From contig NZ_JAKNQY010000015.1 in NCBI RefSeq assembly GCF_024494355.1, positions 1 through 64,000 on the forward strand: DNA of 64,000 nt, given 5' to 3'. This stretch comes from Pseudomonas sp. Q11 (GTDB taxonomy: Bacteria; Pseudomonadota; Gammaproteobacteria; Pseudomonadales; Pseudomonadaceae). Within the stretch, counting starts at the first letter, position 1. Each line of letters begins with the position of its first letter. The notes under the pieces were generated by a model, which worked only from the letters and a program-made list of their open reading frames with translations, was not told the origin of the DNA and ran no database searches. Position numbers and translations under genes: made by a program. Shown here piece after piece: positions 46,005 through 55,129 of the stretch.

Positions 46005-46310
46005 ATGATCGGTAGCGTCAGCAGTTACCCGAGCTATACCAGCACCAGCAGTGCCCGCAATCAGCAGTTTCAAAAGGAGCTGCTCAGCAAGCTCGACGCC
46101 GATGGTGATGGTGATGGTGATGGTGATGGTGATGGCAGTATCGTCGCCAGTGAACTGACCAGCGCCTTGCAAATTAGCAGCAACAGCGACAGCTCCACCG
46201 ACCAGACCAATGTCAGTGAAGCGCTGAGCAAGATGATCGCCAACCTCAGCCGGCAATACTCGCTGGATGACGTTGCCACCGTGGGGAAATACCTGAACGT
46301 AGCGACTTGA
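46005..46310 (+). CDS. Small EF-hand protein with variable Asp-Gly repeat
   Basis: A 101-residue protein with an N-terminal Ser/Tyr-rich region (MIGSVSSYPSYTSTSSARN), then a calcium-loop motif. Residues DGDGDGSIVASE fit a canonical 12-residue EF-hand loop, preceded by additional Asp-Gly pairs encoded by an in-frame hexanucleotide repeat. No signal peptide is visible. AAGGAGAG precedes the ATG. Longer Pseudomonas proteins of the XopAW-like EF-hand type start in the same way; this one is short and has one loop. Function unknown. Confidence 0.8.
   Translation: MIGSVSSYPSYTSTSSARNQQFQKELLSKLDADGDGDGDGDGDGSIVASELTSALQISSNSDSSTDQTNVSEALSKMIANLSRQYSLDDVATVGKYLNVAT
46101..46136 (+). repeat. Hexanucleotide microsatellite inside the EF-hand gene
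   Basis: Five GATGGT units followed by GATGGC, in frame, encoding six Asp-Gly pairs. Copy-number change would lengthen or shorten the calcium loop without a frameshift. Confidence 0.95.
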
Positions 46311-46338
46311 TTCATCAAGGCTGCACTTGTATGCACTT

Positions 46339-46434
46339 GTAGGAGCTGCCGAAGGTTGCAATCTTTTGATCTTTCGCTTGAGATTCAAGTGTCAGGGAAA
46401 AGATCGCAGCCTCGTTGCACTCGACAGCTCCTAC
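46339..46434. repeat. Inverted GTAGGAGCTGCCG / GATCGCAGCC repeat pair
   Basis: Arms GTAGGAGCTGCCGAAGG and GACAGCTCCTAC with inner GATCGCAGCC sequence; followed by a single AGCGGGAGCAAGCTCCCTCGCC copy of a third family at about 46463-46484, between converging genes. Confidence 0.75.
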
Positions 46435-46503
46435 ACAGCTCCTACACCGCTCCTGCGCCCTAGCGGGAGCAAGCTCCCTCGCCACAGATGCTCGGCAATC
46501 GAA

Positions 46504-47541
46504 CTATCGCGCCTGGCTTTTGCTCCAGTCCGTCAACAGGCTGTAGGCCACCGCCAGCAGGGTCGGGCCAATGAACAGTCCGATGAAACCGAAGGCGATC
46601 AACCCACCGAACACCCCCAGTAACACGATCACCAGCGGCAAGTTTCCGCCACGGCTGATCAGGTAGGGTTTGAGCACGTTGTCTACGCCGCTGATGATGA
46701 ACGTGCCCCAGATGCCCAGGAACACCGCCATCCCGTATTCGCCCTTCCACGCCAGCCACGCCGTGGCGGGAATCCAGACCAGGGGCGGCCCCATGGGAAT
46801 CAGGCTGAGCAGGAAGGTGACGATGCCCAGCACCAATGCCCCCGGTACGCCAGCGATCAGGAAACCAATCAGCGCCAGCACCGCCTGGGCTGCCGCGGTA
46901 CCGATCACACCGTTGACCACACGCTGCACAGTACCGGCCACCAGTTCGATGTAGTAACCGGCACGGTCACCGATCAGACGCTCCAGCAACCCGTGCACGA
47001 ACACCGCCAGGCGCGGGCCGTCACGGTAGAAGAAGAACACGAACACGATGCTCAGGGTCAGTTCGAGGATGCCGCCGCCGATCTGCGCACTGCGGGCCAG
47101 CAGCCAGTTGCCGACCTGTCCCAGGTACGGCCTGACGGACACCATCATCGCCGCACCCTGCTGATCGATGCTGTTCCAGATACCCACCAACCGGCCACCC
47201 ACCAGCGGTACGCCCGCCAGCCATACCGGGGGATCGGGCAGACCATCGACCTGCACATTCTTGACGAATGCCGTGGCATCGCGCACATGATCGGCCAGGT
47301 TGAAGCCCAGCCACACCAGTGGCACCGCCACCAGCACCATCCAGCCCACCGTCAGCAAAGCCGCAGCCAGGGACTCGCGACCGTTGACCCAGCGGGTCAG
47401 CAGGCGCATCAGCGGCCAACTGGCAAACGCCAGGACCGCGCCCCAGAACAGCGCCGACCAGAACGGAGCCATCACCCAGAAACTTGCACCGAACAACACC
47501 AGGAGCAGGATCTGCACCAACAGCCGATCGTTATTGAGCAT
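46504..47541 (-). CDS. AI-2E family transporter (PerM-like)
   Basis: A 345-residue inner-membrane protein with seven or eight helices, including LVVIVLLGVFGGLIAFGFIGLF at the C-terminus and GVPGALVLGIVTFLLSLIPMGPPLVW in the central part, typical of the UPF0118/AI-2E exporter family. Some members export autoinducer-2, others are Na+/H+ antiporters; the substrate here is unknown. Alone on the strand, 62 bp after a DUF4892 gene. Confidence 0.9.
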   Translation of the reverse strand: MLNNDRLLVQILLLVLFGASFWVMAPFWSALFWGAVLAFASWPLMRLLTRWVNGRESLAAALLTVGWMVLVAVPLVWLGFNLADHVRDATAFVKNVQVDGLPDPPVWLAGVPLVGGRLVGIWNSIDQQGAAMMVSVRPYLGQVGNWLLARSAQIGGGILELTLSIVFVFFFYRDGPRLAVFVHGLLERLIGDRAGYYIELVAGTVQRVVNGVIGTAAAQAVLALIGFLIAGVPGALVLGIVTFLLSLIPMGPPLVWIPATAWLAWKGEYGMAVFLGIWGTFIISGVDNVLKPYLISRGGNLPLVIVLLGVFGGLIAFGFIGLFIGPTLLAVAYSLLTDWSKSQAR

Positions 47542-47603
47542 GTCAGGTCTCGAAATATGAACAAGGCCGGGGTGACGGCGTGAAGCACGTCACCCGAAAC
47601 AGC

Positions 47604-48422
47604 TTATCGCAGCAGCTCAAGATGCAGGCCCGCCGCATCGCCCCTGGCAGCCTCCATTCGCGCCGCCCGGACACCCTGGTCAATCAACGCTTGCCGCCAG
47701 GCCTCGGCCTGGGGACCGGCGACAGTGACCCGAAGGCCCGTATCCAGGTTCAGCGCCCGGGATAGCAGACGCAACCAGGTTTCGTCTGGTTCGCCGACCA
47801 GGCGCGGCAAGTCCAGCACGCCGGTATCCTTGAGTTGGCGCAACAGCGTGGCCGATGTGGGCAGCAGGTTCCCCAGCGAGGCGTTTGCCTCGAACTGTTC
47901 GACGTGCAGGTAAGCCTTGCGATTGCCGCGAGTAATGCCATACAGCGCAATCAGCGTGTTGTCCGCGGGTGGCGCCAGGCGCAACAGCAGGTAAGCCTGA
48001 CCGTTATCGGCGCCGTAGAGCTTGGCATTGCCAAACACTTCGTTGGCCCACAGGCTGCTTTCGCCGCAATCACGGGCCTGGCACCAGAACAACAGTTGCG
48101 CGTCCTGTTTCTGCAAGGCTTCACGGGCGGCGGTAAAGGCCTGGGTGGCGGAGTGTTCCGGCGGCAGTTCGTAGGTCACCGACGTGGTGTTGCCACGGGC
48201 ATCGACCTGGCCGTCGAAACGCAACTGGCCGCTGATCTTGCGGATCGAACCCAGGGGATAAATCCGCTCCAGGTCAGTGGTTTGCCGGTAATCGACAATT
48301 TGCGCGTCGGGCATGCGGGGCACCCCCTCCAGGTCCCGACTGCCAGGAACATCGGCGGCAAACGATGCCGGGCTGAAGCAGGCCAGCGTAAGCAAGGCGA
48401 ATGAATGAATGGATAATTTCAT
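47604..48422 (-). CDS. DUF4892 periplasmic protein
   Basis: A 272-residue exported protein with a signal peptide (MKLSIHSFALLTLACFSPASFA, cut near residue 22) and a DUF4892-type body with WCQARDCGESSLWANEVFG and ITRGNRKAYLHVEQF. Cysteines in CQARDC could form a disulfide. Family function is not known to me; members of this family often occur in Pseudomonas near membrane transporters. The gap upstream (48423-48553) shows no gene. Confidence 0.85.
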   Translation of the reverse strand: MKLSIHSFALLTLACFSPASFAADVPGSRDLEGVPRMPDAQIVDYRQTTDLERIYPLGSIRKISGQLRFDGQVDARGNTTSVTYELPPEHSATQAFTAAREALQKQDAQLLFWCQARDCGESSLWANEVFGNAKLYGADNGQAYLLLRLAPPADNTLIALYGITRGNRKAYLHVEQFEANASLGNLLPTSATLLRQLKDTGVLDLPRLVGEPDETWLRLLSRALNLDTGLRVTVAGPQAEAWRQALIDQGVRAARMEAARGDAAGLHLELLR

Positions 48423-48553
48423 CGGATCGGCATGGCCTGGGTCTCTGGGGTGGGGCCGGTGTCATCAATGCGCTGCGAGGCCGCTAAACAGAGATCTGTC
48501 ATGGTTGTCTCCCTTTTTCAACCCGCCCAGCCTCGACAGTTGCCGGGCGCAAG

Positions 48554-49405
48554 TCAAGAAACGGTGAAGAACCGATTGAAACAGTCTGCTACAAGCGCGG
48601 CGCCGTCCTCGTCGTTCAGGTGCAAATGATGACCGCCGGGCAACCGTTCATGACTGAAGGGTAGACGCTCCAGCAACTCGGGGTGTCGGGCGAGCATGCC
48701 GTCGGCAGCCACCACCAGATGCGCCGGACAAGCGACCCGCGCCACGAAGGCCATGGCCTGTTCGTCGGTCAGGCGTAGCGGCGATGGCAAGGTCAGGCGA
48801 TTGTCGGTGCGCCAGGTGTAGCCTCCCGGCACCGGCATCAGGCCGCGCTGGGCCAGCAACTCGGCGGCTTCGCGGCTGACCGCAACCAACCCTTTCATGC
48901 GCGCCTCAATGGCCCGGTCGAGGGTTTTGTAGACCGGTTTTCGTTTTTGTTGCAAATCCAGCTGCGCCTGCAAAGCCATGCCCATGCGTTCGGCGGCATT
49001 GTCACCTTTGTCCGTGGGAGGGATCACCCCGTCGATCAGCCCCAGGTGCGTGACCCGTTCGGGCAAGGCTGCGGCGAGCACCAGCGAAACGATGGCGCCC
49101 ATGGAATGCCCCAGCAGAGCGAAACGCGCCAGGCCCAGTTGTTCGGCGACTTGCAGCACATCATGGGCATAGTCCCACAGGGCATAGCCGGCACCGGGCG
49201 GGCGATGCCCGGAGTGACCGTGACCGGCCATGTCCAAGGCAATGACCCGCAAGCCCTCAAGCCGGGGGGCCAGCCGGGCGAAGCTGTTGGCGTTGTCCAG
49301 CCAACCGTGCAAGGCGATCACCGGCCGGCCATCCTCCGGCCCGAACAGGTGGGCCGCCAGTTCAATGTGGGGCAGGCTCAGACGGACTTCTTCGACCACA
49401 CTCAT
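48554..49405 (-). CDS. Alpha/beta hydrolase
   Basis: A 283-residue alpha/beta hydrolase fold enzyme. HGWLDNANSF supplies the oxyanion region, GHSMGAIV the nucleophile Ser, and GGHHLHL the catalytic His near the C-terminus. The ATG at 49405 (MSVVEEVRLSL) is chosen because it overlaps the upstream hydrolase stop by four bases. It forms an operon of two paralogous hydrolases; the substrate is unknown. Confidence 0.9.
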   Translation of the reverse strand: MSVVEEVRLSLPHIELAAHLFGPEDGRPVIALHGWLDNANSFARLAPRLEGLRVIALDMAGHGHSGHRPPGAGYALWDYAHDVLQVAEQLGLARFALLGHSMGAIVSLVLAAALPERVTHLGLIDGVIPPTDKGDNAAERMGMALQAQLDLQQKRKPVYKTLDRAIEARMKGLVAVSREAAELLAQRGLMPVPGGYTWRTDNRLTLPSPLRLTDEQAMAFVARVACPAHLVVAADGMLARHPELLERLPFSHERLPGGHHLHLNDEDGAALVADCFNRFFTVS

Positions 49406-50196
49406 AAGCTGCGCCCTTCCCAGCGCTGAAAGAGGTCCTTGAGCAGTTTGGCCGTGTCCTGCGGACGTTCCAGGGGAAACATGTGGCCGCCGGGCATGCT
49501 CAGGGATTCGCCATGGGGCATTCGCCCCACCGAACGGGTGTGATGACGCATCACCACGCGACTCTGCCGGCCGCGCACCACCGCCAGCGGCACTTTGAGC
49601 ATGCGGGCCCGCCCAGGACTGGTGTGTGGCACGCCGCGGTAAATGCTGATCTCCGTGGCCGGATCGAAGCGCAGCCGCAAGCGGTCGCCGACTTGCTGCA
49701 AGCCATGTTGCAGGTAGGCGTCGAAGCATTCCGGGTCAAACCCACGGAACAGTGTCTTGGCGGAAAAATACTGCCGGGCCGACTCCAGGTCAGTGAACTC
49801 TTCACGCCGACCCAACGTCCGTCCCGCCGGAGTCAGGCGATCGATGAACCCCAGGCGCTTGGCAGCCAGGATCACCCATTGATCGGCGCGGGTCAGCACC
49901 GGCGAATCGAGCATCACCACGCCACGATATAGCTGCGGGCAGCGCAATGCGGCATGCAGATGCAGAACGCCACCCAGGGAATGGCCGACGCCCCACACCG
50001 GTTCAGGTTGTTGCTCCAGGTGATGGATAAGTTCGTCCACCAGGTTGTGCCAATTATCGTCCGCCGGAAAACGCGGGTCATGGCCGTGCAACTCCAGATG
50101 CGCGACCTCGTACTGCGGCGCCAGCGCGGCGAACAGCTTGCCGTAAGTGGCCGAGGGAAAACCATTGGCGTGGGCGAAAAACACCTGTTGCGACAT
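49402..50196 (-). CDS. Alpha/beta hydrolase (lipase-like)
   Basis: A 264-residue alpha/beta hydrolase with HANGFPSATY near the N-terminus (oxyanion region), GHSLGGVL nucleophile elbow, and MPGGHMFPLERP carrying the catalytic His. The ATG at 50196 (MSQQVFFAHANG) is clear; the frame upstream is non-coding. The neighbourhood (thioesterase, sixA, DUF4389, gpsA) resembles PA1614-PA1622 of PAO1, so these are chromosomal core genes. Confidence 0.9.
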   Translation of the reverse strand: MSQQVFFAHANGFPSATYGKLFAALAPQYEVAHLELHGHDPRFPADDNWHNLVDELIHHLEQQPEPVWGVGHSLGGVLHLHAALRCPQLYRGVVMLDSPVLTRADQWVILAAKRLGFIDRLTPAGRTLGRREEFTDLESARQYFSAKTLFRGFDPECFDAYLQHGLQQVGDRLRLRFDPATEISIYRGVPHTSPGRARMLKVPLAVVRGRQSRVVMRHHTRSVGRMPHGESLSMPGGHMFPLERPQDTAKLLKDLFQRWEGRSL

Positions 50197-50331
50197 GACA
50201 GTGGATCCATGGGGAAACTGGAACCGATTGTCCGCACAACCCGGTGGCGCGGCAATGACCGTAACTGACAGCAATGGTGACAGGCACGGCTGGGTTATGA
50301 ACCCGGCCCCATGCAAGAAGACGCTGCCCCC

Positions 50332-50442
50332 TGTAGGAGCTGTCGAGTGCAGCGAGGCTGCGATCTTTTCCCAGGCAACTGAGGCGAGAGTGAACGCTCA
50401 TGGATCAGGATCAAAAGATCGCAGCCTGCGGCAGCTCCTACA
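50332..50442. repeat. Inverted GTAGGAGCTG / GATCGCAGCC repeat pair
   Basis: TGTAGGAGCTGTCGAGTGCA and CGGCAGCTCCTACA arms with inner GGCTGCGATCTTTT and AAAAGATCGCAGCC. It fills the gap between the hydrolase and thioesterase genes. Confidence 0.8.
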
Positions 50443-50471
50443 GGGAAGGCGCCGCATGGTCCAACCAGGCT

Positions 50472-50915
50472 TCAGCGCGTCGGCGGCTGCTCGCCCAGCG
50501 GCACCACGGCCATGGTCAGGCGCGACACGCAGTTGACCTTGCCCTCGTCGTTGGTCAGGCGGATGTCCCAGACCTGGGTGGTACGGCCCAGATGGATCAT
50601 CCGGGCCGTGGCCGTCACCCGACCGCTGCGCACACCGCGCAAGTGGTTGGCGTTGATCTCCAGGCCCACGCAATAGAACTTGCTGGTGTCCACGCACAGA
50701 TAGGCGGCCATGGACCCGACCGTTTCAGCCAGCACCACCGACGCACCGCCATGCAACAGGCCGAATGGCTGATGGGTGCGGTGATCGACCACCATGCTGG
50801 CGGTCAGGGATTCGTCGTCGAAAGATTCGAAACGAATGTCCAGCACTTCGCTGATGGTGTTTTTACTTTTGAGGTTCAGTTGCTCGATGTTGGGGGTGGT
50901 GCGCCACAGACTCAT
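50472..50915 (-). CDS. Hotdog-fold acyl-CoA thioesterase (PaaI/YdiI-like)
   Basis: A 147-residue PaaI-type thioesterase. The active-site region HQPFGLLHGGASVVLAETVGS contains the conserved Gly-Gly and the catalytic acidic Glu that polarises water. The ATG at 50915 (MSLWRTTPNI) is chosen; the longer frame has no start with a good RBS. Homologues hydrolyse hydroxyaryl- or acyl-CoA thioesters. Corresponds in position to PA1618, by memory. Confidence 0.9.
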   Translation of the reverse strand: MSLWRTTPNIEQLNLKSKNTISEVLDIRFESFDDESLTASMVVDHRTHQPFGLLHGGASVVLAETVGSMAAYLCVDTSKFYCVGLEINANHLRGVRSGRVTATARMIHLGRTTQVWDIRLTNDEGKVNCVSRLTMAVVPLGEQPPTR

Positions 50916-50952
50916 CGTTGCCCTTCCTTTGTGATTTTCACGGTGCTCAATC

Positions 50953-51405
50953 TTATGGGTGCTTGATGCTCTTGAGCGCCATAGCCCCAGCCAAGGGCAG
51001 ATCGCCCGCAAGCTCCGCCAGCCCGGCCGTTTGCACCTGCTCCGGTTGCTGCAAGTGCCCATGTTGGAGAAAACCCAGCAAGCTGCCCACCAGCGGGTTA
51101 TGACTGACCAGCAGTACATCATCCTGATCCTTGAGGTGTTCCAGGACGGTTTGCGGACGGGTCTCCGGCGTGAGCCAGTCCACGGTGATCAGCGCCGGTT
51201 CAAAACCCAGTGCTTCACGCACCAGTTGGGCGGTCTGCTGGGCGCGTACATAAGGGCTGGCGTAGATGGCCCGCAACGGCTCGCCCATCAACCGGCCAGC
51301 GCTGCGCAGCACCTCTTCACGACCATGGAGGGTCAGGGTTCGCTCGGGATCGGGACGGGCACCATGGGGCTCGGCCTCACCATGACGCAATACCCAAAGC
51401 TTCAT
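50953..51405 (-). CDS. sixA: SixA-type phosphohistidine phosphatase
   Basis: A 150-residue histidine-phosphatase superfamily protein with the RHG signature at residues 7-9 (MKLWVLRHGEAEP) and a second catalytic His in VLLVSHNPLVG. SixA removes phosphate from HPt-domain histidines (ArcB in E. coli) or from the nitrogen PTS. An interesting neighbour for the hybrid kinase at 56059, which requires an HPt partner, but no functional link is shown. Overlaps the DUF4389 gene by four bases. Confidence 0.9.
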   Translation of the reverse strand: MKLWVLRHGEAEPHGARPDPERTLTLHGREEVLRSAGRLMGEPLRAIYASPYVRAQQTAQLVREALGFEPALITVDWLTPETRPQTVLEHLKDQDDVLLVSHNPLVGSLLGFLQHGHLQQPEQVQTAGLAELAGDLPLAGAMALKSIKHP

Positions 51406-51749
51406 AGTTTCGGCTCCTCGTCCCGAACGGGATGCGGGGCCGGAGCCACGGCGTGAGGTGCTTCACCTTCCGGCGTGCGCGGGGTTGGCCAGTCCGCGAA
51501 TGGCCAGGGCTTCTGGTCGCTGTGGAAGGTGCCGAAACGGCCAATCTGCGCCAGGAACTGGCTCAGGCTGTCACCAAAGTTCATCAGGCTGGCACTGGGC
51601 GCGCCATAGATCAGCCGGTAGATCAGTTGCACCAGCACCACCGCGCCCAGGATGAACTGCGCCACCTGCCAGACCAGCAGGTAAATCACCATCCACAACA
51701 CACGCAGCAGGATGGACTCGTATCGGGCCTGCCCTTTTGGATCGTTCAT
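51402..51749 (-). CDS. DUF4389 membrane protein
   Basis: A 115-residue inner-membrane protein with two helices in ILLRVLWMVIYLLVWQVAQF and ILGAVVLVQLIYRL, then a C-terminal soluble tail rich in Pro and charged residues. It belongs to DUF4389, of unknown function. It is encoded between gpsA and sixA, overlapping sixA by four bases and 30 bp after gpsA, so gpsA-DUF4389-sixA are likely cotranscribed. Confidence 0.85.
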   Translation of the reverse strand: MNDPKGQARYESILLRVLWMVIYLLVWQVAQFILGAVVLVQLIYRLIYGAPSASLMNFGDSLSQFLAQIGRFGTFHSDQKPWPFADWPTPRTPEGEAPHAVAPAPHPVRDEEPKL

Positions 51750-51779
51750 GGTTCGCTCCTGCTTCTGATCAATTGAGGC

Positions 51780-52805
51780 TCAGTTGAAGCCACTGGTGGA
51801 AATAAAATCGACGTCGGTCTTGGGTTCGCCACGCATCAACAGTTCGATCACCTGTTCCAGCGTGCGCCCTTCGAACAGAATCGCATGCAACCCCGCGACC
51901 AGTGGCATGTAGACCCCAGACTCCTGAGACTTGGCCTTGAGTACCTTGAGCGTATTCACCCCTTCGGCCACTTCGCCCAGGCGCGACACGGCCTCTTCCA
52001 GGCTCAAACCCTGACCGAGGGCGAAGCCGACCTGGTAGTTGCGGCTCTTGGGGGAGGAACAGGTGACGATCAAGTCGCCGACCCCGGCCAGCCCCAGGAA
52101 GGTCATGGGATTGGCGCCCTGGTTGACGGCAAAACGGGTCATTTCCGCCAGCGCCCGAGTAATCAGCATGCTCTTGGTGTTCTCCCCCATACCCAGCGCC
52201 ACCGCCATGCCGGCGATGATTGCATAGACGTTCTTCAGCGCCCCGCCCAGTTCCACACCGAAACGGTCGGCACTGGCGTAGACCCGAAAGGTGCGGCCAT
52301 GCAGCGCGGCCTGGACCTGCTGACACAGCTCTTCGTCTTCACTGGCGACCACGGTGGCCGTCAGGGCATGCTCGGCGATCTCGCGCGCCAGGTTCGGCCC
52401 GGAAATCACGCCGATTCGAGCCTTCGGTGCAATTTCTTCGAGAATCTCGCTCATCAGCTTGAAGGTCTGGGCTTCGATCCCCTTGGTCAGGCTCACCAGC
52501 AATTTGCCGCTCAAGCGTTCGGCATGGGGCGCCAGGACCGAACGCAGGGCGCTGGACGGCAAGGCGACAAAAAACAGGTCGCAGTCCTGCAAAGTCGCCT
52601 GCAAGTCAGTCACCGGCTCAACTTCAGGGCGGATCTTGATGCCCTTGAGGTAACGCGGGTTCTCGCGATTGATCCGGATGGCCTCGGCCTGCTCCGGGTC
52701 ACGCATCCATTGGCGTACCGGATGGCCGTTCTCGGCCAGCAGATTGGCCACGGCGGTACCGAAACTCCCGCCCCCCAGGACCGCAATCGGGCGCTGTTCA
52801 GTCAT
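51780..52805 (-). CDS. gpsA: Glycerol-3-phosphate dehydrogenase [NAD(P)+]
   Basis: A 341-residue enzyme that reduces dihydroxyacetone phosphate to sn-glycerol 3-phosphate for phospholipid synthesis. It has the cofactor motif [10 protein letters not shown] (residues about 9-18), [17 protein letters not shown], and the substrate-binding [12 protein letters not shown] with catalytic Lys. The ATG at 52805 (MTEQRPIAV) is chosen; the frame upstream enters the divergent TonB-receptor promoter region. Confidence 0.97.
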   Translation of the reverse strand: MTEQRPIAVLGGGSFGTAVANLLAENGHPVRQWMRDPEQAEAIRINRENPRYLKGIKIRPEVEPVTDLQATLQDCDLFFVALPSSALRSVLAPHAERLSGKLLVSLTKGIEAQTFKLMSEILEEIAPKARIGVISGPNLAREIAEHALTATVVASEDEELCQQVQAALHGRTFRVYASADRFGVELGGALKNVYAIIAGMAVALGMGENTKSMLITRALAEMTRFAVNQGANPMTFLGLAGVGDLIVTCSSPKSRNYQVGFALGQGLSLEEAVSRLGEVAEGVNTLKVLKAKSQESGVYMPLVAGLHAILFEGRTLEQVIELLMRGEPKTDVDFISTSGFN

Positions 52806-52942
52806 ATGCAATCCGTTCATCCATACCAAGTGGCAATGTCGGGCATTATACGGAGCAGCCGGATCGCGACCAGCCCCGGCTACAATTACCGGCAGTTGTA
52901 GGAAGCTGACCATCAATTCCTAGGAAAATGCTGTCAACGTGA

Positions 52943-55129
52943 ATGGAAAAGTCACTCACCTCGGTTAACATGCCCGCCATCCTCTCCGTAATCAAAGGCT
53001 GTGTCGTGTCCGTTGGCCCTTCCCGTTCAGGCTCGTCGCTATTATTGGCGCTGTTCATCAGCCAGCCAGTGCTGGCCGACGACTTGTTTGTCGACAGCCA
53101 ACCCCTGCCCCAAGTGTTGACGGCCACGCGCCTGAAGCAATCGCCGGCGGCGGTGCCCGGCAGCATGACCGTGCTGGACAGCGAATTAATCAAGGCCAGC
53201 GGCGCCCGGGATATCAGCGAACTGCTGCGTCTGGTGCCGGGCATGATGGTCGGCAATATCAGCGGCAACCAGGCCGCCGTGAACTACCACGGCACCAACG
53301 CCACCGAAGCCCGGCGCATGCAGGTGCTGATCGACGGCCGCTCGGTGTATCGCGCCGGCCTGGCCACGGTGGACTGGAGCGATATTCCGGTGGCCATGGA
53401 GGACATCGAGCGGATCGAAGTCTTCCGCGGCCCCAACACCGTCAGCTACGGCGCCAATGCGCTGATGGCGGTGGTCAATATCATCACCCGCGCTCCGGCC
53501 GACAGCCATGGCACCCGCCTGAAAATCACCCGTGGCGAGCGTGGCATCAGCGACTGGTACGCCAGCCAGGGCAGCGGTTGGGAGGGCGGTGACCTGCGGC
53601 TCTCACTGTCCGGCCAGGAGGACGACGGCTTTGACAGTAACCGTAACGGCGCCGATTACCGCGACAGTCGACGCTTGAACCGTTTCAACCTGTCCGTCAG
53701 CCAGACCCTGAACGAACAGCAGAGCATCGACTGGCAACTGAACGCCAAGGACGGGACCAATCAGCGGCCTTATACCTACCATCCAGTGTTCGCCGGGATT
53801 ACAGCCGCCGGGGATAATTCCGATGTTGTCGCCAAGGACTACGCCGGTTCGCTGCGCTGGAACCTGGACCTGAACCCCAACCACAGCCTTTATGTACAAG
53901 GCTCGATCCAGCACTGGGATCGTCAGCAGACCTGGCGTGCGTGCGATGCCGAGGTATCCTTCAGCCCGCAGTTGACCGATCTGTGGTTGCTCAATCCTAA
54001 CTACGCCGAGAAGCTGGCGCGTAATATTCCCAGCTTCACCGGCACCGGTGCGCCACCCGGCACCCCACAGGAACAGGCGCTGGCCAATCAGGTGCTCGAT
54101 CAATGGCGCAACGGCGCCTCGCAAACCCTGTGCGGCGATATCGATCAGAGCGCCCGTGAGTCGCGCTACGACCTGGAAATCCAGGACACCCTGAGCCTGT
54201 CCGACAGCTTGCGACTGGTTACCGGAGCAAACTATCGCTACGACCGGGCCGACTCAGAGACGTACTTCAACGGCACGCTGGACGACACCACCTGGCGCTT
54301 GTTCGGTCAACTGGAGTGGCGGGCCAGCGAGCATTGGCTGGTACAGGGCGGCGCGATGTTCGAAGACACTCACCTGACCGGCAGCTCGCTGACGCCGCGG
54401 GTGGCAGTCAACTACCTGATCACCCCGCGTCATGGCCTGCGGGCGGTGTACTCCGAGGCGGTGCGCTCGCCGGACATGTTCGAGAACAATGTCAATTGGA
54501 GTTATCAGGTCACCAACCTCAAGCCCACCGCCTTCGGCCAGAGCAGCGCCCGTTACTTTGTCCAGACCCGAGGCCCAGGGAACCTGGACCAGGAGCACAT
54601 GCGCTCCCGGGAACTGGGCTACAACGGTTATTTCATGAACCTGGGGCTGGCGGTCGATGTGAAGCTGTTCCATGACGAAATCACCGGCATGATCAGCGAA
54701 CCCCTGCGCAACAATCAGTACATTGCCAGCAACGCCAATGAATCACAGTTTTCCGGGGCCGAAACCCAGTTCGACTGGCGCGTCAGCAGCGCCGACCGCC
54801 TGCGCCTGACCTATGCCTACGTCGATGCCCTGGCCAGTAACGCCCTCGACGAACAGCCGACCGCTCGCAACAGTGGTTCGGCCGGCTGGCTGCGGGACTG
54901 GGGCCAAGGCTGGAACAGTGCGGTGTTCTATTATGGCGCCGACGCTCTCAACGGCTATCGCTTTGAACGAATCGACACCCGCCTCGCCAAACGCATTCCT
55001 TTGGGCAAGGCCAATCTGGAACTGGCGGGCGTCCTGCAACAGCGCCTCGACAACCAGCCCACCACGTTTGTCGACAACCACTACGACTCCCGTCACGTCC
55101 TGTACTTCACCGCGGAGTTGTCGTTCTAG
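52943..55129 (+). CDS. TonB-dependent outer-membrane receptor
   Basis: A 728-residue receptor. After a signal peptide, a TonB-box-like LPQVLTATR and a plug domain (about residues 75-195, including LLRLVPGMMVGNISGNQ and IERIEVFRGPNTVSYGANA) precede a C-terminal barrel ending in Phe (LYFTAELSF). Start uncertain: ATG 52943 has no good RBS, while GTG 53006 has AAAGG upstream and gives a short signal peptide (MSVGPSRSGSSLLLALF). First gene of an operon with a binding protein and a hybrid kinase. Ligand unknown; no Fur box is obvious upstream. Confidence 0.92.
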   Translation: MEKSLTSVNMPAILSVIKGCVVSVGPSRSGSSLLLALFISQPVLADDLFVDSQPLPQVLTATRLKQSPAAVPGSMTVLDSELIKASGARDISELLRLVPGMMVGNISGNQAAVNYHGTNATEARRMQVLIDGRSVYRAGLATVDWSDIPVAMEDIERIEVFRGPNTVSYGANALMAVVNIITRAPADSHGTRLKITRGERGISDWYASQGSGWEGGDLRLSLSGQEDDGFDSNRNGADYRDSRRLNRFNLSVSQTLNEQQSIDWQLNAKDGTNQRPYTYHPVFAGITAAGDNSDVVAKDYAGSLRWNLDLNPNHSLYVQGSIQHWDRQQTWRACDAEVSFSPQLTDLWLLNPNYAEKLARNIPSFTGTGAPPGTPQEQALANQVLDQWRNGASQTLCGDIDQSARESRYDLEIQDTLSLSDSLRLVTGANYRYDRADSETYFNGTLDDTTWRLFGQLEWRASEHWLVQGGAMFEDTHLTGSSLTPRVAVNYLITPRHGLRAVYSEAVRSPDMFENNVNWSYQVTNLKPTAFGQSSARYFVQTRGPGNLDQEHMRSRELGYNGYFMNLGLAVDVKLFHDEITGMISEPLRNNQYIASNANESQFSGAETQFDWRVSSADRLRLTYAYVDALASNALDEQPTARNSGSAGWLRDWGQGWNSAVFYYGADALNGYRFERIDTRLAKRIPLGKANLELAGVLQQRLDNQPTTFVDNHYDSRHVLYFTAELSF

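Noticed and set aside
51885-52901. A 338-codon open frame on the plus strand opposite gpsA
   Set aside because: Shadow of gpsA; composition rich in Gln, His and Arg with no motif.
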